DNA of 41,985 nucleotides from Paulinella micropora (GCA_009731375.1 BJOX01000042.1:141327-183311); one strand, 5' to 3'. Positions 28,724-38,925 are shown, counted from the first letter of the stretch. Notes: generated by a model not told the origin, from the letters alone. Numbers and translations are program-made.

Positions 28724-28759
<36 letters not shown>

Positions 28760-30034
28760 CCCCCCCNNNNNNNNNNNNNNNNNNNNAATTTAGGACCCCT
28801 GTTTGCTCTCTCGGTCAGCGCCAGATGCCTTTGGCCGACATACGTACTTTCTGGACCAGACAATTTGGACAATTTTTGATTCACCCCTGGAAGGATTTGA
28901 AGCAAGCCGTGGTCCCTCCTTCTCGCCCGATTTGGACACGTTTGCACCGTCAGTTCCACGTGGAGTTTCGACACAGTAAAGTCTGGGGTAAATGCCACTA
29001 TTGTCGAGAATTTGCACAGAAATCGAACAGGCTCGTTGAATTACAAACAAGTGAGGGTAAGAGAGAGCTCACTTCAGAAGAAGAAAAAGAGAAAAAAAAA
29101 ATTGAAAGAGAAATATTAAAAACCGAACACCACCATTTCAACGCTAAGGAAGACGAAAGTTTTTGACGAACATTTACAGTTAGTTCAGGACGACCTTTCA
29201 TATGTGTTGATGATTTTTGATTTTTCGCGAATGAGCGTGGGGGGTGGTAAGACTGCAGACGTTAACGATTGCATCGCAGTACTTTTAATGGGGGATGGGT
29301 TGGGTGGGATCAAGAGAAAGTACATTGACACCCTCCCCCTTCCTGACGACCCAGGACCCAATAACGATTTCTTTTTTTACCGGCAGTGGCAAAACTGTAT
29401 GCTGCAAAAGGTAATTCATGCACTGCCGGGCAAAAACAAAGTCATTCAATGGTCGGACGGTGGCAGAAAACATTTCAAGCAAAGGTTTGCACTTGCCGAG
29501 GCCAGCCTTACAAGAATTAAACATCCATGGCTGCAACATTTTTCCTGGCATTTTTGGCCATCTAATCATGGCAAAAGCCTATGCGATTCACACGCAGGAA
29601 AAATTGCACAAATGGTGGCATACATGGCCTTTCACAACGACTGGATTTGGGAAACGTCACGTGACCTTGCTTGGCTTATCAGAAACAAACTTTCTGATTC
29701 TGAGCCTATGTTTTTTGAAGACAATATCAACCGAAATGATAAATACCGTCACCCGGTGAACGGTATTGATGATCTCGGTTGGTTTCATCATTTCGAGGCT
29801 ACCACAACACCTGGTCTCCTGAAAATCAAACAACTTTCAAATTCAAACGAAATTGCTTTTCGTTTCACTACAGAGACAAAAGCAAAGACTGTTTTGAATA
29901 CTCTTGCTGGTGATAAAAAGTTCTGGTGGCCCCAAGAGCTTGGTCTTCCTCCAGTTGCTCCTCGGCCGCTGCCGCGTCATCGTATAGCTCGAAGAGGCAG
30001 ACAGCAACAGGCACGTAGAAATATTCGTCGTTAG
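28238..30034 (+). CDS. DDE-like transposase gene, spliced, with a frameshift
   Basis: First visible exon 28238-28718 (acceptor TTGAACAG, donor GTAACA), with WKCERC and a later CSCMFRDAC. A poly-C run and 20-N gap follow. The next exon starts near 28819, with KCHYCREFAQ and a charged EEEKEKKKIEREIL helix, and hits a stop at 29164. The frame then resumes one base off at about 29145 (KVFDEHLQLVQDDLSYVLMI) and is open to 30034. DDE-like landmarks are MIFDFSRM (first Asp), QWSDGGRKHFKQRF (second Asp) and FWPSNHGKSLCDSHAG (Asp after HGK). The end is basic (RHRIARRGRQQQARRN). This D...SDG...HGKxxCD layout is known from several poorly classified eukaryotic transposases, and the assignment is tentative. 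The frameshift implies inactivation or a sequence error. Confidence 0.7.
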
Positions 30035-30060
30035 TCAAGTTTTTAAAAACTTCATAGCTC

Positions 30061-31227
30061 ACTCACTCTGAAGTCTAAGCTTCCGCACCGGTTTTATGCT
30101 TGAAAACCATTATAAATACGCTAAGCAAACTAGTATTAATATAATTTCATGGATAGTTCAAGTTGACAGTGAGTATGTATAACCAATACAAGTGAGTGGC
30201 AAATAGTCTGAGTGTCACAGTGACTAGTGTACAACACGATCACTGACTCTGAAGTCTAAGCTTCCGCACCGGTTTTATGCTTCAAAAACATTGTAAATAT
30301 GCTAAACAAACTAGTATTAATGTAATTTCATGCATAGTTCAAGTTGGCAGTGAGTATGTATAACGAATACAAGTGAGTGGCAAGTAGTCTGAGTGTCACA
30401 GTGACTAGTGTAAAACACTGTCACTCAACTTGAAGTCTAAGCTTCCGCACCGGTTTTATGCTTCAAAAACATTGTAAATATGCTAAACAAACTAGTATTA
30501 ATGTCACGAATTTCATGCATAGTTCAAGTTGGCAGTGAGTATGTATAACGAATACAAGTGAGTGGCAAGTAGTCTGAGTCACAGTGTCACAGTGACTAGT
30601 GTAAAACACTGTCACTCAACTTGAAGTCTAAGCTTCCGCACCGGTTTTATGCTTCAAAAACATTGTAAATATGCTGAACAAACTAGTATTAATATCATTG
30701 AATTTCAAGCATAGTTCAAGTAGTCGATGAGTATGTATAACGACTATAAGTGAGTGGCTGCCACCAGTAGCAAACTTGAAAATTTCTAGTCAAATTCAAA
30801 TTTGAATTTGAAATAGTATCGTTAGAATTTAATAAATTAAATATAATTACGTTGATTTTGATGTAAAACAACATAAAAACAAAGAAAAACCAAGCTCAGG
30901 CAACTCAAAACAACTATTTAGCAAATAAATTACAAACGGTCGAAAAACAACTGTAACGGCTATAAATTCAATTTTTTTAAATTTTTTGTTTAACATAGTT
31001 AAAATACATTAAAATCTTCAATTTGGTAGTATATTCATTATTTTTATATATATATATATTTTTTCTTGTACGGAATCTTGTTGTTTATCCTGTCCCAAGA
31101 TGGCGGAAAAATGTAGAACTTCAGACTAGCGGGGCCTTCTACCGGCATGTAGATGGAAAAAGTGAAGGGTCACGGATTTTACTAAAAATAGAATGGTCAG
31201 TACCCTTTGGTATAATACCACATGACA
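30061..31227 (-). repeat. right terminal inverted repeat
   Basis: Inverted copy of the left end. TGAAGTCTAAGCTTCCGCAC recurs at about 30069, 30249, 30430 and 30622, giving units of 180, 181 and 192 bp (3.5-4 units). The transposase stop codon lies only 27 bp before the TIR. Confidence 0.85.
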
Positions 31228-31722
31228 TTTTTTTGTTTAAAATAGTTAAAATATTGCTGTTGACATTCAAGACAACAAAAAAAATTGATTTTTCTGTTTT
31301 GGTTGGAATTTCAGTTTTGGTTGGAATTTTGATTTTGGGTGAAAATTTGAATTTTTCAAATTAACGGCTATATTCGTCCGCAAAATATCGTAAATTTTCG
31401 CGAAATGTTACCGTTAAATTTGAAAATTTGAATTTTTGTCACAAAAATGAAAAACTGTCACAAAAATGAAAATCTGACACAAAAATGAAAAACTAATTTT
31501 TGTTGTTGTCTTGAATGTCAACAGCAATACATTAAAATCTTCAATTTGGTATTACATTCATTTTTTTTATATTATTTTTTTTTCTTGTACGGAATCTTGT
31601 TTATAAATTTAATTTTTTTGTTTAAAATAGTTAAAATACATTAAAATCTTCAATTTGGTAGTATATTCATTTTTTTTTATATTATTTTTTTTTCTTGTAC
31701 GGAATCTTGTTGTTTATCCTGT
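31228..31722. repeat. tandem extra fragments of the right TIR
   Basis: GTTTAAAATAGTTAAAAT and CTTCAATTTGGTAGTATATT (or a variant) through CTTGTACGGAATCTTG occurs at 30985-31085 inside the TIR and again at 31228-31608 (interrupted) and 31611-31722. Confidence 0.75.
31253..31527. mobile_element. nested MITE, about 275 bp
   Basis: ATTGCTGTTGACATTCAAGA at the left mirrors TCTTGAATGTCAACAGCAAT at the right. It interrupts the host sequence GTTAAAATACATTAAAATC, which is intact in the neighbouring copies. The inside has short repeats such as TTTTGGTTGGAATTT and CACAAAAATGAAAA. No coding capacity. Confidence 0.8.
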
Positions 31723-32260
31723 CGGACTTTCGTTTATATTAAGGTCACGGTTGACTGAGAATTATTAATAGGTCACTAGTGAGCGGAGTGTAACAGTTTC
31801 GAACTGAGTGCAGCAAAGACTAAGCGTCAATAAATATTAATACATTCTTTTAGACCAGCACCGGCAAAATAACACAAAGCTATATTTTTTAGGGATTAAC
31901 TTCGGAATTCGTTACTGCTTAAGCTATAGAACTTGTAAATGGCACGGCGGGCCAAGGCACTTGCAACTACAAGTTATATATATTAATAGCTATCACACCT
32001 CACTCTTCAAGTCGCTGAAACTCTCTTGCAGATGAGAAGTTTGCATAAACAAATTATCACGATGCTCAGGCTGTTGACCTTTTGGAAGTGGTTATGTTAC
32101 ACTACTATGTAGCCTGGTGCTTTATTGTATTAATAATTGTTTCCGAGTCGATCTCTGTTTCACTGACTTGCTGACAAGACTTGATACAGACGCATATTGC
32201 GGCTTGCTGAAAGATCAGTGCATATGCAATGCGCCTCATGTTAGGCTCCCTGCTTTCAAT
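31723..32260. other. AT-rich unique sequence, nothing recognised
   Basis: No long frame, no recognisable repeat. Confidence 0.5.
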
Positions 32261-32500
32261 TTAGCTGATCTATACGATATAAAAAGCGTGAACTGTTGAA
32301 TCTCCTTGCATTCAGATTGAGTTGGTCTATACGATACAAAAACCTTGAACAATCTCCTTGCAGTCAGCTTGAGCTGATCTTACGATACACAAAGCTTGAA
32401 GCATTCGTGCTGTCGGTTTGAGTTGATCTACGATACACAAAGCGTGAAAATCTATTCGCTGTCAACTTCAGTTACTCTACTATCATACAGTAATCTTGAA
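32260..32500. repeat. degenerate ~60-bp tandem repeat
   Basis: A motif like GAGTTGATCTACGATACACAAAGCGTGAA recurs four to five times (near 32264, 32319, 32371, 32420, 32475), with CTTGCATTCAG or CTGTCGGTTTG between. Divergence is moderate. Confidence 0.65.
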
Positions 32501-32519
32501 GTCAAAAGATAAGCTAGCT

Positions 32520-33350
32520 GCTGGATCAAAAGCCCATACTAGTACATGGGCACTTTTCAGTGTCTTTGATGAGTCCTTGCTTACTGCAAGGCCTAACAGG
32601 CGATGCTGTGTGAAAAACTTCTAACACTTGCCTCCCCATCCATGCGGCAGTTGCTCGGACTTGACTCGAGCAGCAGCTTGTGGGGGCCTGAGTGTACCTT
32701 CTTTGTTTTTGATTCATGAATGTCTTACGTGTTAATATTTGAATTGTGGTCCCATTCTTGCGGCTGTTATTATCGTCGTCCTGCTGCCGCGGGCGATCTG
32801 GATCTGCTGGGTGATCTGGAGGGGCTACGGGTTTTGGTAGGCCATCTGGAGGGGCTACTGCGAGATCTGGAGGGCGGGGGAGCGCGAGGGGGAGGGAGAG
32901 CTGGACGGGGAACGACTGGGGGTGCTGGACGGAGTCGGTGACCGGGTCCCCACCTGCATGCATGTATGTATTGATTGTATTGCAGTCGGTCCGCACAGCC
33001 TGCGTGCGCCGCCGGGGCAACAGCAGAGATTGCCCGCGTCTGCGCTCACTGACCACACGACAGCACAGCAGAGCGGAGGGTGAGGGACCGTGAACGGGAT
33101 GTCGACTTGATAGGTGAACGGAAGCCAAGAGCTGTCTAGTGAGCCACGATACAGGTTTTGGGCCCAAGGAATGACTACAAACAAAGCGCTTGAATTCAAC
33201 GCTTATTTTACTTAAGAACTCGCAACTTTGCAGGGGTACCATCGGGATCGCCGCGGCCGTCCAGCAGCCCCTCGCGCGTCTCCACCTCACCCAGCCCCTC
33301 CGCCCCCGCCCCGTGCCAAGGTCCTGCAACTCAGAGTTTGCTGTCTTAAC
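32520..33350. other. GC-rich region with possible Ser/Pro-rich exons
   Basis: Two GC-rich blocks. On the plus strand, 33234-33320 follows a good acceptor (AACTTTGCAG), precedes GTCCTG, and one frame reads PSGSPRPSSSPSRVSTSPSP. On the minus strand 32860-32940 reads SPTPSSTPSRSPSSSPSPSR. Such linkers occur in secreted proteins, but no frame joins the next exon cleanly, so no gene is called. Confidence 0.35.
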
Positions 33351-33369
33351 ATAACATGATGCACCACAC

Positions 33370-33384
33370 ACACGCACGCATGCA

Positions 33385-33437
<53 letters not shown>

Positions 33438-33462
33438 ACACACACACACACACACACACACA
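33370..33462. repeat. (CA)n microsatellite
   Basis: CA dinucleotide tract with two GA/AA interruptions. Confidence 0.95.
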
Positions 33463-33591
33463 GGAAAGTATATTATATCGACATGTATGTATACAAATTG
33501 CTTGTGAATGTGCAGTCAAGGAAAGAAATATACGTATGTGGTATGCTGTCGTGGAAAAGCTATCACTTTTCTTCTTGTCTGCGCAGGCTAG

Positions 33592-33701
33592 ATCTTGTTC
33601 TTCACGATAACACTAGACAATTACCCCCTTGAGGTGTTTGCTCTCTCCTTCCTTCTTGTCTTTCTTTCTTTCTTGTTTCTTTCTTGCTTTTCTATTCTCT
33701 T

Positions 33702-33738
<37 letters not shown>

Positions 33739-34197
33739 NNNNNNNNNNNNNNNNNNNNNNNNNNNNNNNNNNNNNNNNNNNNNNNNNNNNNNNNNNNNNN
33801 NNNNNNNNNNNTCCCCCCCCCCCCCCCCTCCTCCCCCGGGTCCTTTTTCACTTCTTTTCTATGTCTGATTTCCCTCTTTGCTTCCAAGTGTCGCCAGCCG
33901 CACCCGTTCCCCTGTTGTGTGCAGACGACCTTCACCCTGAAGCAAAGCGATCAGGTGCTTCTATCGGACGGACCGTTTGCCATGGGACAGGAGGGCACCG
34001 TCAACGCCTATCGGGAATGCCTGGGCGAGGGCTCCTACGTGCTCAGCATTTTTGACTTATGGGGAGATGGGATCGCCCCTAAATTTGGGTCGGGCAGCTA
34101 TGTGGCGAGGCTGGACGGCGTCGTCATTGCGCAGGGTGGGCAAATGAACCATACATCTGAAGCAGTGGGGCGGGCTCTTAAGTACAACGAACAATGA
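33592..34197 (+). CDS. 3' end of a gene for a secreted-type protein with a DNYP/GDGI domain
   Basis: Exon 33592-33633 follows a pyrimidine tract and tandem CAG/TAG acceptors and reads ILFFTITLDNYPLE. The last exon, 33925-34197, follows TGTGCAG in phase 0 and reads TTFTLKQSDQVLLSDGPFAM, then YRECLGEGSYVLSIFDLWGD, GIAPKFGSGSYVARLDG and VVIAQGG, to a stop at 34197. The order T-x-DNYP-x-E, GP, Y..CL..G.Y...I.D..GDGI, GSY, DG.V...GG is a small beta-rich module recurrent in extracellular protist and algal proteins. The intron contains poly-C and a 73-N gap (33739-33811). If the first acceptor (33586) is used, a TAG follows at once, so the second must be used. Upstream exons are not resolved. Confidence 0.65.
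33704..33830. repeat. poly-C tract around a 73-N gap
   Basis: C runs on both sides of the gap at 33739-33811, within the intron. Confidence 0.9.
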
Positions 34198-34375
34198 CTT
34201 CAAGCGCTTTGATCTCAGTCAGTATTTGCATCTACAACCTGTGTTATGGCTCATTAGAAACCTCTTGATGAGCTTTCAAATGAGCCACTACACAAGCCGC
34301 GAAGATCAGAACCGGCTGAGAACAAAACGTTTGAAGTGATTGCTCATTGTGGTTAAGTACAGGGAACTTCTCATG
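34178..34375. mobile_element. MITE family C, copy a
   Basis: TTAAGTACAACGAACAATGACTTC at the left is a diverged version of the family's left arm. TTGAAGTGATTGCTCATTGT through GGGAACTTCTCATGG is its right arm. The left arm overlaps the last six codons and stop of the DNYP gene (LKYNEQ). Confidence 0.7.
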
Positions 34376-34406
34376 GCAGACTGAGCTAGTCGCGTGTGCG
34401 TTGAGG

Positions 34407-35207
34407 TTAGCCCACATATCCCTCATATTTCCTACCTTTGTGAAAGAGTGTCCTAAGATTTTGTTCTTCTTCTTCTGCTTCTTCTTCTTCTTCTTCTTCT
34501 TCTTCTTCTTCTTCTTCTTCTTCTTCTTCTCCTCCTCCTCCTCCTTCTTCTTCTTCTTCTTCTCTTTCTTCTTCGTCGTCTTCGTCGTCTTCTGCTGCTG
34601 CTGCTGTCTTTGCCCCACCAGGCTGCGGTGTGTGCCAGGCAGCTTGACCGCCGGTCCATTGGATCCAGGCCACGGTATTGTACGCGCTCTTCATTACCTC
34701 CTACTCACACAGCAACAAACGCCAGCCCACGCACGTGAGGAAGGCCAGAACAGCATGGACCAAAAGACTGAGAAGGACACAAACACAGAAAAGCATGTCC
34801 CAGAAATTACCCTGGTAATTACTCTTAATGTGGTTAGCTTCCCGGGGAAATAGCCCACGTAGCCGGCTACGTGGGCTATTTCCCCGGGAAGCTAACCACA
34901 TCAAGAGTAATTACCAGAGTAATTTCTGGGCCATGCTTTTCTGTGAAAAGGAGAAGAAAAAAGAAAGGAGAAGGCGCAAGAGGAGAGTGGAAGAAGGAGA
35001 AGGAGGAGAAGGAACCAGAAAAGAAGAATACAAAGGAAGAACGAGAAGAAGAAGAAGAAGAAGAAGAAGGAGAAGAAGAAGAAGAAGAAGAAGCGGCAGC
35101 AGCAGCAGCAGCAGCAGAAGAAGAAGAAGAATACATTTTGCATCTTGGTGAACGCGTATAGCAGGCGTTGTCGGAGTAGTCCATGAAGTTCTCATACATC
35201 TCCCGGC

Positions 35208-35248
<41 letters not shown>

Positions 35249-36244
35249 GGAACAGTCGCCAGCAAACATACCAATCCAGACATGTATATCTACTCATTAT
35301 TCTCTCTCTCACACACACACACCCACCAATCCAGACATGTATATCTACTCATTATTCTCTCTCTCTCTCTCTCCTTTTCCCTCTCCCTCTCCCTCTTTCT
35401 GCCGCTCTCTGCGTCCCGTTTTGAAAATGCTCACAATGCACAGACAAGCTAAGCGTACGTACGAGACGCCGCTGCAGAAGATACCGCTACTGCCGCAGCC
35501 CCAGTTGGGCTTATCTGCACCAAAGCACATCAGGGGACGCATGAGAAGTTCCTTGTCCTTAACTACAATGAGCAATGACTTCAAATGCTTCGTGAGAAGT
35601 TCCTTGTCCTTAACTACAATGAGCAATGACTTCAAATGCTTCGTTCTCAGTCAATACTGGTGTCCAGTATCTGTAGCTTAGCTCATTAGTAAGCTCTTGA
35701 CGAGGGCTTTCAAACGAGCCACTGCACAAGCGACAGCAACCAGCATTGGCTGAGATCAAAGCACTTGAAGTCATTACTCATTGTAGTTGAGAACTAGGAA
35801 CTTCTCATGGACCGGGCGCACGCGCCCCACCTCCCCCCAACGCCACACACAACCGTCACCGCGAGAATTCCTTTGCATTTCCCACCAGTGTCTAGGAATG
35901 CCGTGGCAAAGCTAAACAAACAGCTCCGGCCGCATTTACTACATCGTTAGCAACCCAAGTCAGTAGCTACTCCTACTTAGTGCGTGAGCTCGTAGCCGAA
36001 CCTTGGTTGGGTGTGTCGGCGATGCCGTCGTCGACTGAGCACGATTCTCGACTTCCCCAAATGTGCGGCAGGTTGAAAAAGTGATCCACCTCGTGCGTGC
36101 CGGTTTTGCCCAGGTTGTAGGGATATGCAGAGCCCCCGGGCAGAGTTGTGTAGAGCAGGTACACACCGTCCCAGGCGTTCAAGTTCTTACCCGTGCCTAC
36201 ACATACATGCAATGTATACATATACATCCATCCATCCATACATG

Positions 36245-36327
<83 letters not shown>

Positions 36328-37559
36328 GTATGTATGTATGTATGTACGTATGTATGCATTGAATGCGTACTTGCATGTACGTTCGTATTTATGCTTGCTC
36401 TTGTGAAAGGCATCGAGTGTAGAGGCTTATTTCTGTACTTGCTTGCAAAGCGACCTACGTGTATGGTTATGCCATCTTTGTTCGTTAACATAATTTGTGG
36501 CGCCTGGTAAACCAACAAAATAAACCAAAATAAACCAAATCAACCAAAATCAACCAAATCAACCAAAATCAACCAAATCAAATGAAACCAATGAAATCCA
36601 TGAACTCAATGAAATCTATGAAATCAATCAATGCAATCAATCAAACCAATCAAAGTCATCAAAGCAAACAAAACAACCAAAGCACTCAAACAAACCAAAT
36701 CAACCAAATTAACCAAATCTACCAAATCTACCAAATAAATCAAATAAATCAAATCAAATCAACAAACAAAGGAACAATCAAACCAATCAATCAACCAACC
36801 AATCAACCAATCAACCAACCAACCAACCAACCAGCCAACCAGTCAGTCAGTCAGTCAGTCAGTCAACCAACCAACCAACCAACCAACCAACCAACCATCC
36901 AACCATCCAACCAACCAACCAATCAATCAATCAATCAATCAATCCATCAATCAATCAACCAACCAATCAATCAATCAATCAAACAACCCTACCCAGGAAA
37001 TAAGCGTAGCCCAGGTTGTCCGCCATGTTGACAACGTAGACGTTCAGCTTCCCCACCTCGCGCGTGCTCTGCTGGTAGGGGCTGCTTGTTGCGGCTTGTT
37101 TCACCTCCTTGTAGGAATCCATGTAGAAGTTCCACCGCGGGGCGGGGTTGATGATGCGGACGCTGGCCCAGTAGTCGGTGGTCCCGGAGAAGCCGTCGGC
37201 GAAGTCGATGTTGAGGACCGCAATCTGTGCCTGCAGCGCGCCCTCGCCGCCGTTCTTGTTGTCAGCCGCGAGGTCGACCATGCCATTCGTCAGGATCACG
37301 TGGAACACCACCGGCACGTTCAACTTCTTCGCAGTCTGCTGCACGCGACGCCGGCCGCCGTTCTGGCCTCCGTTCCCATTACCTCCATTTCCGTTTCCAT
37401 TTTCATAGCCATTTCCCACCTCGACTCTTTTCTTAGCCATATTTTTCTCGTTCTGCAAGTAGAGCTGCTGGTATTCCTTATCCTTTGGGTCCAGCTTATC
37501 CCACTCCTCATTGATCTTTGATCCGACGCGCAGCTTCGCGGAGCACGCGCGGAGTTGCC
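34407..37559 (-). CDS. M43 (pappalysin/cytophagalysin-like) zinc metalloprotease, four exons, one frameshift
   Basis: Exons 37559-36993, 36196-35977, 35206-35135 and 34700-34407, all GT-AG, with phases agreeing (1, 2, 0). Exon 1 reads [20 protein letters not shown], an Asn/Gly-rich stretch, then [13 protein letters not shown] and [20 protein letters not shown]. Exon 2 has [20 protein letters not shown] and the zinc site [15 protein letters not shown] (HExxHxxxxxH, with Asn replacing the usual Gly before the third ligand), then [13 protein letters not shown]. Exon 3 has the Met-turn [12 protein letters not shown]. Right after CYTR one base is missing, because FTKMQN (the FT..Q motif of the family) continues in another frame (35150-35158). 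Exon 4 starts [12 protein letters not shown], then enters a Glu run encoded by (GAA)n and stops at 34407. M43 enzymes are secreted endopeptidases. The signal peptide exon is not found. The frameshift means a pseudogene or a base error. Confidence 0.75.
34470..34610. repeat. (TTC)n tract in the last exon of the protease gene
   Basis: TTC/TCC repeats, read as Glu on the minus strand. Confidence 0.9.
34784..34945. repeat. 162-bp near-perfect palindrome (fold-back element)
   Basis: Centre at GCCGGC (34862-34867). The left arm, from CACAGAAAAGCATG, is mirrored by CATGCTTTTCTGTG with only a few mismatches. Arms contain GGTAATTAC, AATGTGGTTAGCTTCCCGGG and AAATAGCCCACGTAG. It lies in the protease intron between exons 3 and 4. 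It shares motifs with the element at 23431-23589. Confidence 0.9.
34950..35134. repeat. (GAA)n/(GCA)n purine tract
   Basis: GAA, GGA and GCA repeats that begin directly at the donor of protease exon 3 (35134). Confidence 0.9.
35208..35247. repeat. (GATA)n ending at the acceptor of protease exon 3
   Basis: On the coding strand TATCTATC...TATCTAG runs straight into the exon at 35206, so the array supplies the acceptor region. Confidence 0.85.
35300..35400. repeat. (TC)n/(CA)n tracts and a ~45-bp duplication
   Basis: ACCAATCCAGACATGTATATCT is present at 35270 and 35324, each followed by CATTATTCTCTCTC. Confidence 0.75.
35541..35808. mobile_element. MITE family C, copy b (left arm duplicated)
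   Basis: ATGAGAAGTTCCTTGTCC at the left and GGAACTTCTCATGG at the right are terminal inverted repeats extending about 45 bp with gaps. The left arm (51 bp) is present twice in tandem (35542-35592, 35593-35643). It lies in protease intron 2. Confidence 0.8.
36197..36992. repeat. protease intron 1, mostly microsatellite
   Basis: (ATAC)n, (TA)n and (TATG)n at 36220-36360, and CAAC/CAAT/CAGT tetranucleotides at 36520-36985. Repeats reach within a few bases of the donor GTAGGG (36992) and within about 30 bases of the acceptor GTGTAG (36197). Confidence 0.85.
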
Positions 37560-38145
37560 CTGTCCATTGTTGCCATTATTTCCATTTACTTGACTCATTT
37601 CGTAGCTATGGCCTGCGCCTGCAAACAGCACACACGCATGTGACGTTTCGTAACACACAAGCACACACACAACTCAAGAAACAGCGGCAGCAGCAGCAGT
37701 AGCAGAAAAGAAGGAGGAGGAGGATGAGGAGAAGAAGGAGGAGGGGAGGAGGAGATAAGGAGAGAAGAAGAAGAAGAAGAAGAAGAAGAAGAAGAAGAAG
37801 AAGAAGGCGACAGGACAGCTGAAAGAAACCGTTTGCCGGGCCTTTGCTTTTGGCGACACTTGCTGCGGCCGCGTCCACCGGTGACGACAGCAACCTATGG
37901 AGTTCGGTATGTGCGTTTGTTTGTGGGATACTGACCAACGCGAAGCGACAGTTAGAGGTGTGGAATTGGTGTGACAAGTTATATGGCACAGACTGAGAGA
38001 AACAAGTTTAGATGTATCATGAACCTGTATGCACAGATAGATAGATAGATAGATAGATAAATAGTGTATGTCTGGTGGAGGTACCGAGAGGAGATCAGGT
38101 AGCCAGCCATCACACACACGCCCACTAGCAGCTGCCACGCAAAAC
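37560..38145. other. upstream of the protease exon 1, nothing coding recognised
   Basis: Contains (CA)n at 37650-37675, (GGA)n/(GAA)n at 37710-37806 and (GATA)n at 38035-38062. A missing N-terminal exon is expected here or beyond, but none could be fitted. An Asn/Gly-rich frame ([15 protein letters not shown]) at 37545-37600 could be coding if another 1-nt shift is allowed. Confidence 0.5.
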
Positions 38146-38361
38146 ATGAGAAGTTCCTTGTCCTTAACTACAATGAGCAATGACTTCAAATGCGTCGTTC
38201 TCAGTCAATACTGGTGTCCAGTATCTGTAGCTTAGCTCATTAGTAAGCTCTTGACGAGGGCTTTCAAACGACCACTGAACAAGCAACAGCAACCAGCATT
38301 GGCTGAGATCGAAGCACTTGAAGTCATTGCTCATTGTAGTTAAGAACTAGGAACTTCTCAT
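38146..38361. mobile_element. MITE family C, copy c
   Basis: The cleanest copy: ATGAGAAGTTCCTTGTCC to GGAACTTCTCAT, 216 bp, with inner inverted ACTACAATGAGCAATGACTT / AAGTCATTGCTCATTGTAGT. No clear target-site duplication. Confidence 0.85.
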
Positions 38362-38560
38362 ACGTGCACATGCACTCACAGAATGATACACGCACACAGG
38401 ACGAGGGTAGGAATTTGATTGATTGTGTGTGTGTGTGTGTGCGTGCGTATGTATTTCGGGAGGGGGCCAGGGAGGTTATCAAGACATACTTCATATCTCT
38501 CACACAATCATGTACCTACCAACACTGCGAGGAATCGCATCAAACGGAAAGGCTTCTTAG

Positions 38561-38682
38561 CAAGTGGCGCGGGCGGAGGACATTCAGAAGGAGGGAGCAG
38601 AACCGCTGGGCTCTCCACTGCAAGGGGCGCGGGCGGAGGACATTCAGAAGAAGGGACCAGAACCGCTGGGCTCTCCACTGCA
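38561..38682. repeat. 60-bp GC-rich tandem duplication
   Basis: GGCGCGGGCGGAGGACATTC to CTGGGCTCTCCACTGCA is present twice, 60 bp apart. The length is a multiple of three and the strands read AVESPAVL.P.SECPPPAPL (minus) or GAGGGHSE.G.RTAGLSTA (plus). No gene is assigned. Confidence 0.8.
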
Positions 38683-38699
38683 TCAAGGGCGTAATTCGT

Positions 38700-38745
38700 T
38701 TGTGTGTGTGTGTGTGTGTGTGTGTACGTATGTATGTGTGTGTGT

Positions 38746-38844
<99 letters not shown>

Positions 38845-38860
38845 CCGAGAGAGCTCCGAG

Positions 38861-38922
<62 letters not shown>

Positions 38923-38925
38923 AGA
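38700..38925. repeat. (GT)n then (GA)n microsatellites
   Basis: Long GA array with AGCTCCGAGAG islands at 38842-38865. Confidence 0.95.

Larger units (their letters stand above)
25929..31227. mobile_element. DNA transposon with long TIRs and two divergent genes
   Basis: The ends TGTCATGTGGTATTATACC and GGTATAATACCACATGACA are inverted copies. Inverted identity continues for about 0.9-1.2 kb on each side with few mismatches. Inside are a coiled-coil gene (minus) and a transposase-like gene (plus) transcribed away from each other. Total about 5.3 kb. No clear target-site duplication is visible: the left flank is ...GTAAAT and the right is TTTTTTTG, so the exact borders are uncertain. The superfamily is not assigned. 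Confidence 0.85.

Noticed and set aside
32526-33461. 311-codon minus-strand frame in the GC-rich region
   Set aside because: It starts in (CA)n, mixes unrelated compositions and has no family signature. High GC alone reduces stops.
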